This document shows, in pieces, positions 25,937 to 38,771 of a stretch of 64,000 bases of DNA (its first letter is position 1; every line of letters begins with the position of its first letter). The notes beneath the pieces were generated by a model that searched no databases, was not told the origin of the DNA, and saw only the letters and a list, made by a program, of their open reading frames with translations. Origin of the DNA: Stenotrophomonas beteli (GTDB taxonomy: Bacteria > Pseudomonadota > Gammaproteobacteria > Xanthomonadales > Xanthomonadaceae); NCBI RefSeq assembly GCF_001431665.1, contig NZ_LLXV01000021.1, forward strand, positions 62,001 to 126,000, written 5' to 3'. The translations under genes and the position numbers were made by a program.

Positions 25937-26299
25937 TCAGGGCTTCTTCTGTGCGTCGATGAGCACCCACTGTCCTGCCCGCTTTTCAAAAACCAGGTCT
26001 ACCCGGGCCGGCACAGGTGCAGGAGCCTCCTTCAGTTGGCGACCGCCCTCGAAACCGATCACATCGAGGGTGCCGCCCGTCACGCACGTCGTTCGCTCGG
26101 GCCCGGTCTGACTACAGTCGGCGCTCAAGTTGTCCCAGCCACGCACTTCCACGCGCTGCCCCAGTTCGGCCACCAAGTTCGCGTTGAAATACTGCTCGTA
26201 CCCCTTCGCCACCTGCTCTACCGACGGGCCCTGCTCCGCCTTACCGCATGCGCTCAAGGCAACGGCTGCTACCGCGGCGACCACCATTCCACGCTTCAT
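25937..26299 (-). CDS. Small lipoprotein of unknown function
   Basis: The protein has 120 residues from ATG 26299. The lipobox LSAC follows a short hydrophobic signal (VVAAVAAVAL), so it is expected to be lipid-anchored after cleavage by signal peptidase II. The mature part is a small alpha-beta domain with two further cysteines (ADCSQTGPERTTCV) and an end FEKRAGQWVLIDAQKKP typical of small NTF2-like or ligand-binding lipoproteins. Its start overlaps the stop of the upstream gene (ATGA), showing translational coupling. Confidence 0.75.
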   Translation of the reverse strand: MKRGMVVAAVAAVALSACGKAEQGPSVEQVAKGYEQYFNANLVAELGQRVEVRGWDNLSADCSQTGPERTTCVTGGTLDVIGFEGGRQLKEAPAPVPARVDLVFEKRAGQWVLIDAQKKP

Positions 26300-27159
26300 G
26301 CACCTTCTCCTTGGTTCCTGGTGACATCCACTTCGATCGTTTCGTTCCGATAGCCCAGGCTCACCTTCTCGACAGTCACGTCCATCTTGGGCTCCGTGCC
26401 GTCGATCCAAACCCGATTGACCGAGAAGACCACGCGGTCGTCCTGGAACGACCGGCCTTGCCGCGCGAGGTTGGCCGCTTCAGCGGGGTCCATCCGGATC
26501 AGCAACCGGTAGCGCCCCGCGTTCGGAGGACTGGACACGCCCGTCGGCGTCTTGCGGATCCAGGGGACGAAGTTCTTTCCGGTGACACTCAAGCCAGCAA
26601 CCGAGATCTGCGGCATCGGCACGAACACTTCCATGACGCCCCGATCCGGGTTGTAACTGACCCCACCCAGTGCCTTGAAATTCGGGCGTACGGCATACCG
26701 CCGAATCCCTTTGAACCGCTCCAGCCGGGCGTCGAAAGCAGGCCCGAAACGCTTCTCGATCGCCGCCGCGGATGGCTCCGCCTCTTGGCTGCCGGTCGTC
26801 CTCTTTGCAGCCACCCACGCCTGCCGTAAGCACCACTGCCGCTTTTCCGATGGCAACTGATAGGAGGAATGGGCCATGGCCAACAGGCCCATGTCGCACA
26901 TGTCGATCCCTTGCGCGCCCGTGGAGGACAGCCCTTCGCGCAGGTGCTGAGCACCCTCAAGGGTGTCCCCGTCCAGGTCCCAGTAGATGCCGGCCGGCTC
27001 GGCGTACAGGGGATGGGATACCTTGGCCTGTGATCCGGACTTTCCAGAAAGGGCCCCTCCAACCTGCCGTAGCAAACCCGATGGGGTCTTGGATTGGGCG
27101 CTGGCACCCGTCGATAAGGCCAGCGCGATCGCGCCAGCCAGAACTGCCCCGTTCTTCAT
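26296..27159 (-). CDS. Secreted protein of unknown function
   Basis: The protein has 287 residues from ATG 27159 (GAGGGG ribosome site). A clear Sec signal peptide (MKNGAVLAGAIALALSTGASA) ends before QSKTP. The mature protein has two cysteine-containing stretches (GIDMCDMG; RQWCLRQAW) and a C-terminal half of beta-strands (YRLLIRMDPAEAANL; DDRVVFSVNRVWIDG; MDVTVEKVSLGY). It is predicted periplasmic. It is coupled by a 4-base overlap to the lipoprotein gene and then to the membrane protein at 25397-25891. The function of the trio is unknown. Confidence 0.7.
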   Translation of the reverse strand: MKNGAVLAGAIALALSTGASAQSKTPSGLLRQVGGALSGKSGSQAKVSHPLYAEPAGIYWDLDGDTLEGAQHLREGLSSTGAQGIDMCDMGLLAMAHSSYQLPSEKRQWCLRQAWVAAKRTTGSQEAEPSAAAIEKRFGPAFDARLERFKGIRRYAVRPNFKALGGVSYNPDRGVMEVFVPMPQISVAGLSVTGKNFVPWIRKTPTGVSSPPNAGRYRLLIRMDPAEAANLARQGRSFQDDRVVFSVNRVWIDGTEPKMDVTVEKVSLGYRNETIEVDVTRNQGEGA

Positions 27160-27246
27160 ACAGCCCCTCGTTCCTTTGGATGGACTTGCCACATACTTAC
27201 GTGGCACGTAGAGTCTACCCGGGGCGTAGGCCTTGCGTCATGATCG

Positions 27247-27654
27247 GTGCATGCTTGCACTGCATCCGTTCAGCCTGTGACTACGCCGACAACTCCGCGA
27301 GCGATCGTGGCCGCGCGCTTGCGCCAAGCCAGGATCCTTCGAGGCTTCAGCCAGCGCGAAGTGGGGGTCAGGATGGGCCTGGACAAAGACACCGCATCGG
27401 CTCGCATCAGTCGATATGAAAGCGAGTCGATGACGGTGAGCCTGGAAGCACTGTTTGAGCTTGCGCAGGCACTGGACGTGCCGCCGGCCTACCTGCTGGC
27501 GACGACGCCGGCGATGGCCGACGCGATTTTGGCACTGGGCGTTCAAAGCGAGACCCAGCAGGCCAAGCTGTCTCAAGCCCTCGAAGGGCTCGCCGCGCTC
27601 CCACCCGGCAAGCGGAAGCAAGCCATTGACCGACTCTTGGCAGACTTCACATAG
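27247..27654 (+). CDS. XRE-family transcriptional regulator
   Basis: This 135-residue protein has a Cro/CI-type helix-turn-helix at about residues 20-75: LRQARILRGFSQREVGVRMG then RISRYESESMTVSLEALFEL. A Gln/Ala/Leu-rich C-terminal helix suggests dimerisation. Possible starts are GTG at 27247 or GTG at 27277 (VTTPTTPRA); no ATG fits. It is divergent from the envelope trio with an 87-bp shared promoter gap, so it may regulate them or itself (inference). Confidence 0.8.
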   Translation: MHACTASVQPVTTPTTPRAIVAARLRQARILRGFSQREVGVRMGLDKDTASARISRYESESMTVSLEALFELAQALDVPPAYLLATTPAMADAILALGVQSETQQAKLSQALEGLAALPPGKRKQAIDRLLADFT

Positions 27655-27913
27655 CCGATAGCGATCGTTCTGTCGGTTTCAGTCGCCTGCGCGCGGTGAC
27701 GCCACGGATGCGGGTCGTTGCCTGTATGCCAGCCGCCTCCTCCAGCATTCGCTCACCCAGCCTTCAGTTCCTGCGATCCGACTTCGAGGTCCCGCTGCAG
27801 GTTGTTGCCAACAGGATTTAGACCTACTAACGAAGGGCATATTCTCCAGAGCGATAGCTCCTCATGCAGCCGAGGGGCCTTGACAGGCTAGAAATTCAGC
27901 ATACCTTTCCAAA

Positions 27914-28009
27914 ATGAAGAAGCACTCCCAAGCTAGAGGAATTATTGCCGTTGCTCTCGCATGGCTTGCTGTAGCCATTGTTCTTGCAGATAAGATCATG
28001 GCCAGCTAA
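27914..28009 (+). CDS. Possible 31-residue single-helix membrane peptide
   Basis: A short frame reads MKKHSQARG, then a hydrophobic stretch IIAVALAWLAVAIVLA, then DKIMAS and TAA. A basic head, one membrane helix and a charged tail are what small membrane proteins or type I toxins look like. No strong ribosome site is visible, and it lies in an AT-rich gap overlapping the end of the opposite gene by 4 bases. Presented as a candidate only. Confidence 0.3.
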   Translation: MKKHSQARGIIAVALAWLAVAIVLADKIMAS

Positions 28010-28614
28010 ATGAGAGGAAGCGCTGCCGCCGCAAGAACCATAGCAGTTCCATAGAACGTATTGTATGAGGCAGACAGTAGGCCTTCGGCTATATCTTTCT
28101 GAGACAGCCACTCTCGCCTTTGTTTTTTGGAAGACTGCTCCATGACGGCCTGTTCGTAGTTGGATATTAAATCATCAACATCTGAGCGCCACTGCTGAAG
28201 CGAGCAGGGATCACAGTTGCGCAGACCTTCTAGCAACTTGACAAAGGCCCGGCTCTGCATGACCTCTCTAACATACACTGTCGGATGCTCTTTTTCGTTA
28301 TCTATCAGCCGGTTAAGATAATTTCTCTTCCAGAATCCGACATAGACACCCAAGAGGATCTGAAGACCACCGGCGAATGTGAGAATGAGCTGCGCATCCT
28401 GTATCGTCCGCGGGGAATGGACATACTTTCCGTACACAACGACAGCAATTGAAAGTATGCCCGCCACTATCCAGGTGTACCTACCAAGGAAATTTGCCAC
28501 CAGCTCTATTTTGGCCCACTTCCCCGCCATCTGCCTGCCTTGTGCTGCGCGAATCTCCCACTCAGCACCCATGTCTACCGGCTCAGTATTCGCATCTTCC
28601 ATATTCAGCCCCAT
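28006..28614 (-). CDS. Unrecognised membrane protein
   Basis: This 202-residue protein has an N-terminal soluble part, two membrane helices (YTWIVAGILSIAVVVYG; LILTFAGGLQILLGVYVGF), a charged domain of about 90 residues with CDPC, and a final hydrophobic helix (FYGTAMVLAAAALPLI). Base composition is lower in GC than most of the window, suggesting transfer. The start is 28614, or an internal ATG five codons on with GGGG six bases upstream. It resembles small effector-like membrane proteins in accessory DNA, but I do not recognise a family. Confidence 0.6.
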   Translation of the reverse strand: MGLNMEDANTEPVDMGAEWEIRAAQGRQMAGKWAKIELVANFLGRYTWIVAGILSIAVVVYGKYVHSPRTIQDAQLILTFAGGLQILLGVYVGFWKRNYLNRLIDNEKEHPTVYVREVMQSRAFVKLLEGLRNCDPCSLQQWRSDVDDLISNYEQAVMEQSSKKQRREWLSQKDIAEGLLSASYNTFYGTAMVLAAAALPLI

Positions 28615-28708
28615 TTATCGTTCAAGGTTCACACCTCGGACACGCCACCCAACTAAATAAAAGAAAATTTAAATCGACCCAGCTGCTGCGACTCCAACTC
28701 TGAGACTA

Positions 28709-29131
28709 TCATCTGGATTGTAGGTAATCTGCTAAATCATAGTCGCCCGCCGAGCGAGCGGCCTCAGCCGCCCCTCCTTCTTGAACGTCCGCCCCTGCAG
28801 CAAAGAGTGCCTCGGCGATCTGACGCTTCACCTCGAAACCAAGCTCGGTGTCACGGGCCAGCCAGACCAATGGAGGCTGATCCTCATCGTCGTCTGTGTA
28901 GGTATAGGCATCGGGGTCCAGGCCAGTAGCTAAGAGCGCCGTCACCAGTTCGGCATCCCCCATCGCGCAGGCATTGTGCAGTTGGGGATACATCAGTGAC
29001 CGCCCACGCTCCTGGAGGCTTTCTGGCAGCGCCTTTACCGCATCCAGCATCTCATCGAAGCGCTCACGGAAGGCCTCATTTCCGCTGTACAGGTCGTCGA
29101 AGCCCATGGCGGCTGCAATGCGTGCGTTCAT
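28709..29131 (-). CDS. Ankyrin-repeat protein
   Basis: This 140-residue protein has at least two ankyrin units in its C-terminal half. The first reads YPQLHNACAMGDAELVTALLATGLDPDA, noted by its parts LHNACAMGDAELV and LLATGLDPDAY; the second is IAEALFAAGADVQEGG. Ankyrin repeats bind partner proteins. The N-terminal 45 residues (ALPESLQERGRSL) are helical. An AGGAAGAG ribosome site precedes ATG 29131. It could be an antidote or adaptor to a neighbouring protein, but no partner is evident. Confidence 0.75.
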   Translation of the reverse strand: MNARIAAAMGFDDLYSGNEAFRERFDEMLDAVKALPESLQERGRSLMYPQLHNACAMGDAELVTALLATGLDPDAYTYTDDDEDQPPLVWLARDTELGFEVKRQIAEALFAAGADVQEGGAAEAARSAGDYDLADYLQSR

Positions 29132-29265
29132 ATCTCTTCCTCTCTAAGGTTGAAGGACCATCACCTATCCAAGTGGGTGCTACGCGCTACGACTACGGCT
29201 TTGGCCAACTGCGCGCTGTCTGTCAAACGTGCCCTTAGTCGCCTCCCCCAGGCCCATCTGCCGCG

Positions 29266-30039
29266 TCACGACACTTCTTTGTCTCGGGCAAAAGGCCGCA
29301 CTGGCACACCCATCGCATCCCCTGGTGCCCAACGCGCCTCCAGATCATTGGCTCGCTGGACGGCTTGCGCTTCGCAGAGTTCACGCATCGCCGCCTGCAA
29401 CACCTTTGCGAAGGCGGCATGGTAGGGCTCACGCGTCTCCCCGTTGACCCAAGGCGCCTGCAATGCAGCTTCAACCGTGGCGTCCCATAGGTCACCCCGT
29501 TCAAGCGCACCGCTGAGCACTTGGTCGCTCACCACCAGGACATGCCCAGCCACCCGGCCATCCACCAGTGCCCACTCATGGGGAACCAGGGCAATGTCAT
29601 CGAGCGTGGCCAGCGTTGCGATACGCCCCAACTTCTTCTGAAGCCGGCTTGCATCGTCCCGGGCCTGCCGCAGGGCCAGTTCTATTTCCAGCTCACGAAC
29701 CCGTTGTTGGGCTGCGTCCAGTTCGTCGATCAGGCGACGCTCTTTGACACTGCGCCCCACGCGGGAGGCCTGCCAAGCGACAAGTTCGGTGTAAGGGTAA
29801 CGGACGTGCTCGTTGGCCCCTCCACCAGCGCGGCCGGCGCCTTTCACAAAGGGCGGCCCTGCAGGAGGCGTTCGGCGGCGCCACTCGCCAAGCGTATCGA
29901 AGTGGACCCCGAGGTAACGCGCCGCTGCTTTGGTGCTGACCGTAGGAGGCGGCAAGCCTGCGGCGGCTTTGTTCAGCTCAGCATCCAGTGCCGCAGAGCG
30001 CTGCTCCAGGTAATCCTCTTCTTTGCGTTGGCATTCCAT
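29266..30039 (-). CDS. Putative DNA-binding protein paired with the integrase
   Basis: The protein has 257 residues from ATG 30039 (GGAG seven bases before); a longer frame overlaps the integrase and is a shadow. Residues 35-55, TKAAARYLGVHFDTLGEWRR, form a helix-turn-helix like those of MerR/excisionase-type proteins. A coiled-coil follows (KERRLIDELDAAQQRVRELE and on). The C-terminal 100 residues are unrecognised. It starts 11 bases after the integrase stop on the same strand, so it is probably co-expressed and may be the directionality factor or a regulator of the element (inference). Confidence 0.6.
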   Translation of the reverse strand: MECQRKEEDYLEQRSAALDAELNKAAAGLPPPTVSTKAAARYLGVHFDTLGEWRRRTPPAGPPFVKGAGRAGGGANEHVRYPYTELVAWQASRVGRSVKERRLIDELDAAQQRVRELEIELALRQARDDASRLQKKLGRIATLATLDDIALVPHEWALVDGRVAGHVLVVSDQVLSGALERGDLWDATVEAALQAPWVNGETREPYHAAFAKVLQAAMRELCEAQAVQRANDLEARWAPGDAMGVPVRPFARDKEVS

Positions 30040-30050
30040 TGGGTCGCTCC

Positions 30051-31964
30051 TTACTGGGCGTCGCGCCGGTTTCTTGCTGAGAAAATGGAGACTGGGGCAT
30101 CGCCGGACTCGTCCAACCGAGGCTTGTCCGTCCCCTTCAAGCGATTCCAGACACGAGGACTGGTCGCGACCATGTGCTCCTCCACGCGGCCCATAGCCTC
30201 GCGAAGCTTTGACCATTCCTGCTCGGTGTAGCGTTCGGAGACAGCGGCCATGCGATCCTCGCCTCGCCCCAACGTTCTGTGGTGGAGCAGTTGGGACACG
30301 ATTCGACTTTCGCCGAACAGGAGGGCGGCGTAACGGCCGAGCGTCCGGCGCAGATCGTGGAGGGTCAGCCCAATGTCCACCTCTGCCCGCAAATCGAGCA
30401 ACCCCGCGTCCCGGCGCACGTTTGCCACGATGCTCTTGCTGTCCGAGTAGTGCCCCGTGGTGCTTCGGTCCGATCGGGCGGGGAACACGAACATGGTTTT
30501 GGCCAGCGCGCGGCGTGCCCTCTCCACCTCTTTTTCCAGCCGGTCCAGCAGATCCCGGCGTGCACGCCTGGCTCGAGCGGCGCCCAACACTTCTTCCGCG
30601 TCCGCCAAGTCTTGCTTGAGCTTGGTTTCGTCCGCGCGCTCGTCGAAACGCCGCTGCAAAATCTTTTCAGCAAAGTAGGCCACCGGCAGGTAGCGCTCCT
30701 CGCCATTCTTGGTGTCAAACAAGTAAACCTGAGAGCCCGCTCGCCTCGTGTAAGGGTTGACCTCCTCCGGCCCGGCCAACCATACCCAGGACACTTCCGA
30801 CTGGCGCAGCTCGCCCGGGGAGCACCGGTCAAACCAGCGCAGGGGAGCGGCCTCGCCGCGGCGGGTACCCCAGAGCAGGGTCAGCAGCAAGTAGTCCGCG
30901 CCGGTCGCGTTCAAGCCGCCTTGCTCGTCCCGCCGAGCCAAGATCACTTTGAGGACCGTAGGCAGCGTCTCGTCCCCTAACGGATTGCGCACTTCGGCGC
31001 GCTCGTAGTGTCGGCGCAGTGCTTGCGAGTCCCGCAGCATGTCGTCGTCGTGGATGACTTGGAACGGGTTGTAACGCAGCACCGGCTCCCGCTGCTGCTG
31101 AGCCGCCGCTTTGCGCTCCCGCTTCAACACCAGGTCGACCGCCCTCTTCGCGTCTGTGAACGCGTGCTCGGTCGACGCCAAACCGGCCGCTTTGACTCGC
31201 TGGATGTATTTCCCGGTCACGCCCAACGCTTCGAGCTGTTGCGTGGAGAGCTCGGCCCAATCCGACTGGTCGGCCAGTGCTTGGCGCATCGGGGTGGGGA
31301 TCCGATTGGAGCGCACCATGGACGATCGCCGCAGGCCGTCGAACGCACGGTGGATGTCCTTGTCCAGAAGCTGAAGGATCGGTTTGTCCGCGAGCCCGAC
31401 TTCCGGGCGGGCAAACCGCGCCAAACTGTCTTGGATCGCCCGGATGCTGGCGGGCTTGGCTTTCTTGTTGCGGACGCGCTTCTGCAGGTCCTCAACGTAG
31501 GCCGCAAAGCAATCCGCCAGCGTGAGCCCCTTCAGCTCCACGAGCTGCTCGGCTCGGGCCTCTTCCTTCGAAGGATGCTCGCCCGTTTCTCGAACCACGG
31601 CCAACTTCCGCCGCGCCAGCTCGTAGGCTTGCTCCGGTCCGATGTCGGTGACGCTGCCCAGGGAAAACCGACGAACCCCGGCCGGGCCTCGGACCACGAC
31701 TTCATAGGTGGTGCGGGTAGTGCCCACGTAGAAACCAAAGCCCGTTGGCGCCCCCTGATTGCCGTCCAGGACGCGGTAAGGCTTCCCGGCGTCTTCGGGC
31801 AGTCGAGGGGCGATGACCACCCTTCCCTGCTTGCCTTCGACCGGGCCTCGCGCCACGCTCAACTCGCAGATTTGCCGGTAGGTCAGCTTAAACTTGGTGC
31901 CTCGGCGGCGCGGGGCCGCAACAACCGTATCCATGGTCGATCCGCCGTCTGTCCGTCGCAACAT
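30051..31964 (-). CDS. Large tyrosine-type integrase next to mutS
   Basis: The protein has 637 residues from ATG 31964 (GAGG nine bases upstream); ATG 31934 is an alternative. The catalytic domain is recognised by LLWGTRRGEAAPLRW (first Arg), LTLHDLRRTLGRYAA (His-x-x-Arg), LLHHRTLG and the tyrosine in SERYTEQEW. The N-terminal 300 residues are long for this family, and a coiled-coil insertion (about residues 430-485, rich in Arg/Glu/Ala) lies inside the catalytic half. It is divergent to mutS with about 100 bp between, the position expected if the element inserted at the mutS 5' end. Confidence 0.85.
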   Translation of the reverse strand: MLRRTDGGSTMDTVVAAPRRRGTKFKLTYRQICELSVARGPVEGKQGRVVIAPRLPEDAGKPYRVLDGNQGAPTGFGFYVGTTRTTYEVVVRGPAGVRRFSLGSVTDIGPEQAYELARRKLAVVRETGEHPSKEEARAEQLVELKGLTLADCFAAYVEDLQKRVRNKKAKPASIRAIQDSLARFARPEVGLADKPILQLLDKDIHRAFDGLRRSSMVRSNRIPTPMRQALADQSDWAELSTQQLEALGVTGKYIQRVKAAGLASTEHAFTDAKRAVDLVLKRERKAAAQQQREPVLRYNPFQVIHDDDMLRDSQALRRHYERAEVRNPLGDETLPTVLKVILARRDEQGGLNATGADYLLLTLLWGTRRGEAAPLRWFDRCSPGELRQSEVSWVWLAGPEEVNPYTRRAGSQVYLFDTKNGEERYLPVAYFAEKILQRRFDERADETKLKQDLADAEEVLGAARARRARRDLLDRLEKEVERARRALAKTMFVFPARSDRSTTGHYSDSKSIVANVRRDAGLLDLRAEVDIGLTLHDLRRTLGRYAALLFGESRIVSQLLHHRTLGRGEDRMAAVSERYTEQEWSKLREAMGRVEEHMVATSPRVWNRLKGTDKPRLDESGDAPVSIFSARNRRDAQ

Positions 31965-32070
31965 CGATTTGATCCTCTTTGAATGACTGGCGCAACCGCG
32001 GCGCAACGAAGAACCCCGTTACTTGCCGCAAGTCGCCTGGATTGATCGCTACAACCCGTAGGAAGTTCTC

Positions 32071-34692
<2,622 letters not shown>

Positions 34693-34715
34693 CCGCGCCC
34701 GCTGGCAGGCCTGGG

Positions 34716-34778
34716 CCGAGCACGGGCTCGGCTCTACAACTCACGCCCTGCCTGTAGCCGGACCCATGCTCGGCTGCC
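34716..34778. repeat. SMAG-type REP pair downstream of mutS
   Basis: Two GTAG-headed imperfect palindromes face each other. The first reads GTAGAGCCGAGCCCGTGCTC on the minus strand (34716-34735); the second reads GTAGCCGGACCCATGCTCGG on the plus strand (34754-34773, continuing to 34778). Palindromes of this form are the S. maltophilia GTAG elements. Confidence 0.7.
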
Positions 34779-34845
34779 TTCGCATTCCCGTAGTGCACGC
34801 AGCGTTATGCTCGGGCCGTCCTTCCTTCACAGAACGGAGACTGCC

Positions 34846-35445
34846 ATGAACACCGAATCGCTCGCTGCATCCCTCTTCCAGCAGCTGCAGCAGGGCCAGG
34901 GCCTGCAGCAGGTGTCCCAGCAACTCGGCCTGGACAGCAGCCAGACCGCCCAGGCCGTCGGCAGCGCCCTGCCCCTGCTGCTCGGCGCGATGGGGCAGAA
35001 CGCCAGTGAGCCGCAGGGCGCGCAGTCGCTGCTCAACGCGTTGCAGCGCGACCACAGCAGTGGCGGCGGTTTCGACCTGGGCGGGATCCTGGGCGCGGTG
35101 ATGGGCGGGGGCGGCAGCGGCGCCACCGATGGCGCCGGCATCCTCGGCCACGTGTTCGGTGGCCAGCAACCGCAGGCGGCACAACTGCTCGGGCAGAAGA
35201 CCGGTCTCGACAGCGGCACTTCGGGCAAGCTGCTGGCAATCCTCGCCCCCATCGTCATGTCCTTCCTGGCCCAGCGCTTCGCCCAGGGTGGCAACGCGGG
35301 CCAGCTGAGCCAGGCATTGGGCCAGGAAACGCAGCAGTCCGGCGGCATCGGCAACCTGCTCGGCGGCGTCCTGGACCAGGACGGCGACGGCCAGTTCGGA
35401 GCCAGTGACTTGATGAAGCTGGGCGCGGGCCTGCTGAAGCGTTGA
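34846..35445 (+). CDS. DUF937 (YidB-like) protein
   Basis: The protein has 199 residues from ATG 34846 (CGGAGA upstream). The N-terminus is helical and Gln-rich (FQQLQQGQGLQQVSQQLG), the middle is Gly-rich (GGILGAVMGGGGSG), and two LLAILAPIVMSFLAQ/LGGVLDQDGDG segments match DUF937 throughout. The DQDGDGQFG stretch looks like a single calcium-type loop. The family is small, widespread and of unknown function. It is conserved beside mutS and katG in this group as far as I know. Confidence 0.85.
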   Translation: MNTESLAASLFQQLQQGQGLQQVSQQLGLDSSQTAQAVGSALPLLLGAMGQNASEPQGAQSLLNALQRDHSSGGGFDLGGILGAVMGGGGSGATDGAGILGHVFGGQQPQAAQLLGQKTGLDSGTSGKLLAILAPIVMSFLAQRFAQGGNAGQLSQALGQETQQSGGIGNLLGGVLDQDGDGQFGASDLMKLGAGLLKR

Positions 35446-35476
35446 TCGGACACGACCGTCCTAGTCGGACGGCTCC

Positions 35477-35539
35477 ATAGGTCGCCACTATCGCATCGGT
35501 TGAATCAATCGAATTTACCCATTGGTAGGCGCCACCTAT
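35477..35539 (+). promoter_or_regulatory. Two OxyR-type sites upstream of katG
   Basis: ATAG-N7-CTAT occurs at 35477-35491 and GTAG-N7-CTAT at 35525-35539, both with the OxyR half-operator spacing. The first continues into a poorer second half (GTTG-N7-CGAA) at the correct distance. katG starts 54 bp beyond the second. OxyR activation of katG is known in related bacteria. Confidence 0.6.
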
Positions 35540-35586
35540 CGTGGTCAGGCCTCCCCCGATTCCACCTTTCGCCAGTCCACAGGTAG

Positions 35587-37830
<2,244 letters not shown>

Positions 37831-37840
37831 GGCGATCGGG

Positions 37841-37869
37841 GTAGTCGCCGGGCATGGCCCGGCGCTACC
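37841..37869. repeat. SMAG-type REP after katG
   Basis: A GTAG head is followed by the palindrome GCCGGGCATGGCCCGGC and ends in a CTAC on the other arm, so it reads GTAG-headed on both strands. The remainder of 37870-38052 contains no supported gene. Confidence 0.65.
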
Positions 37870-38052
37870 GGCGCGCTCCAGCGGGTGCGAAGCGTCGGTT
37901 CGCATGCTCTCCGCAGCAGGTACGCCATCTCGGCCGGCGTCCCGCAGCGCCTGGACGCAGGCACGGTCCGGCGGCGAGCTCTCATGAAGCCGTTGCCACC
38001 GCGCTGCGGCGTATCCCGGAAGGCGATATCGCCGGCGAACGCCGGGGCTGCG

Positions 38053-38460
38053 TCACAGCGCGTCGATGTCCCCCAGGGCGCGGATCAATCGCCGCGCACG
38101 CTTGTCCGGCTTGTGCTCCGGCGGCTGGAACCCGTCACGCGCGGCGATACGCAGCGCGCGCTGTTCGGCGCGCCGGGCCTTGGACGCCTCGCTCTCGGTA
38201 TACAGCTGCTGCGCGGCCGGCGCCGGCCCGCGCTGATCGCTCAGGCCCAGCACCTGGATCTCGAAGTGCTCCTCACCGCGATCCACCTGCAGCTGCTCGC
38301 CCACGCGCACCGCGCGCGAGGATTTCGGGCGCTGCCCGGCCACGCTGACCTTGCCGGTTTCGATGGCCTGCTTGGCCAGGCTGCGGGTCTTGAAGAAACG
38401 GGCCGCCCACAACCAGATGTCCAGGCGGACACTGGGCGACGGCGGTGAAAGCTCGGGCAT
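38053..38460 (-). CDS. hslR: Ribosome-associated heat shock protein Hsp15 (S4 domain)
   Basis: This 135-residue protein has an S4 RNA-binding domain at about residues 10-60 (RLDIWLWAARFFKTRSLAKQ and KVSVAGQRPKSSRAVRVGE). A basic tail follows (KARRAEQRALRIAARDG, HKPDKRARRLIRAL). The tail and length fit HslR, which binds 50S subunits carrying a stalled nascent chain, rather than RluD-type enzymes. It is followed by a small lipoprotein gene on the same strand; the order relative to MATE on the other strand is divergent. Confidence 0.9.
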   Translation of the reverse strand: MPELSPPSPSVRLDIWLWAARFFKTRSLAKQAIETGKVSVAGQRPKSSRAVRVGEQLQVDRGEEHFEIQVLGLSDQRGPAPAAQQLYTESEASKARRAEQRALRIAARDGFQPPEHKPDKRARRLIRALGDIDAL

Positions 38461-38469
38461 GAGGCGAAA

Positions 38470-38709
38470 CTACTCCGGTGGCTTGTTCAAGGGACGCGGA
38501 TTGTCCGGGTCGGCGCGGCAGCCGGTGCCGCCGATCAGGGGCCGCACGCCGGACGCAAGATCCTGGCGTTGGCTGCCAACCAGGCATTCGGGCCGGTCGG
38601 TGGGGCGGATCCGGGTATCACCCAACCGGTCGTCCATCGAACATGCGGCCAGTGCGGCGCCGATCAAGGCCAGCGCTACGCTCCACTTCACCTGCAGTCG
38701 TTGATGCAT
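38470..38709 (-). CDS. Small lipoprotein
   Basis: The protein has 79 residues from ATG 38709. The hydrophobic signal (WSVALALIGAAL) ends in a lipobox AAC. The mature part is short and contains two further cysteines (PECLVGS; GTGCRADPDN), possibly forming a disulfide. No family is recognised. It ends 10 bases before the hslR start, so the pair may be co-transcribed. Confidence 0.6.
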   Translation of the reverse strand: MHQRLQVKWSVALALIGAALAACSMDDRLGDTRIRPTDRPECLVGSQRQDLASGVRPLIGGTGCRADPDNPRPLNKPPE

Positions 38710-38771
38710 TGCCACATCCCGCAAACCGGCTTGGTGCTAGTGTGCGCCTCCCGGGATTCGATCACCACTCC

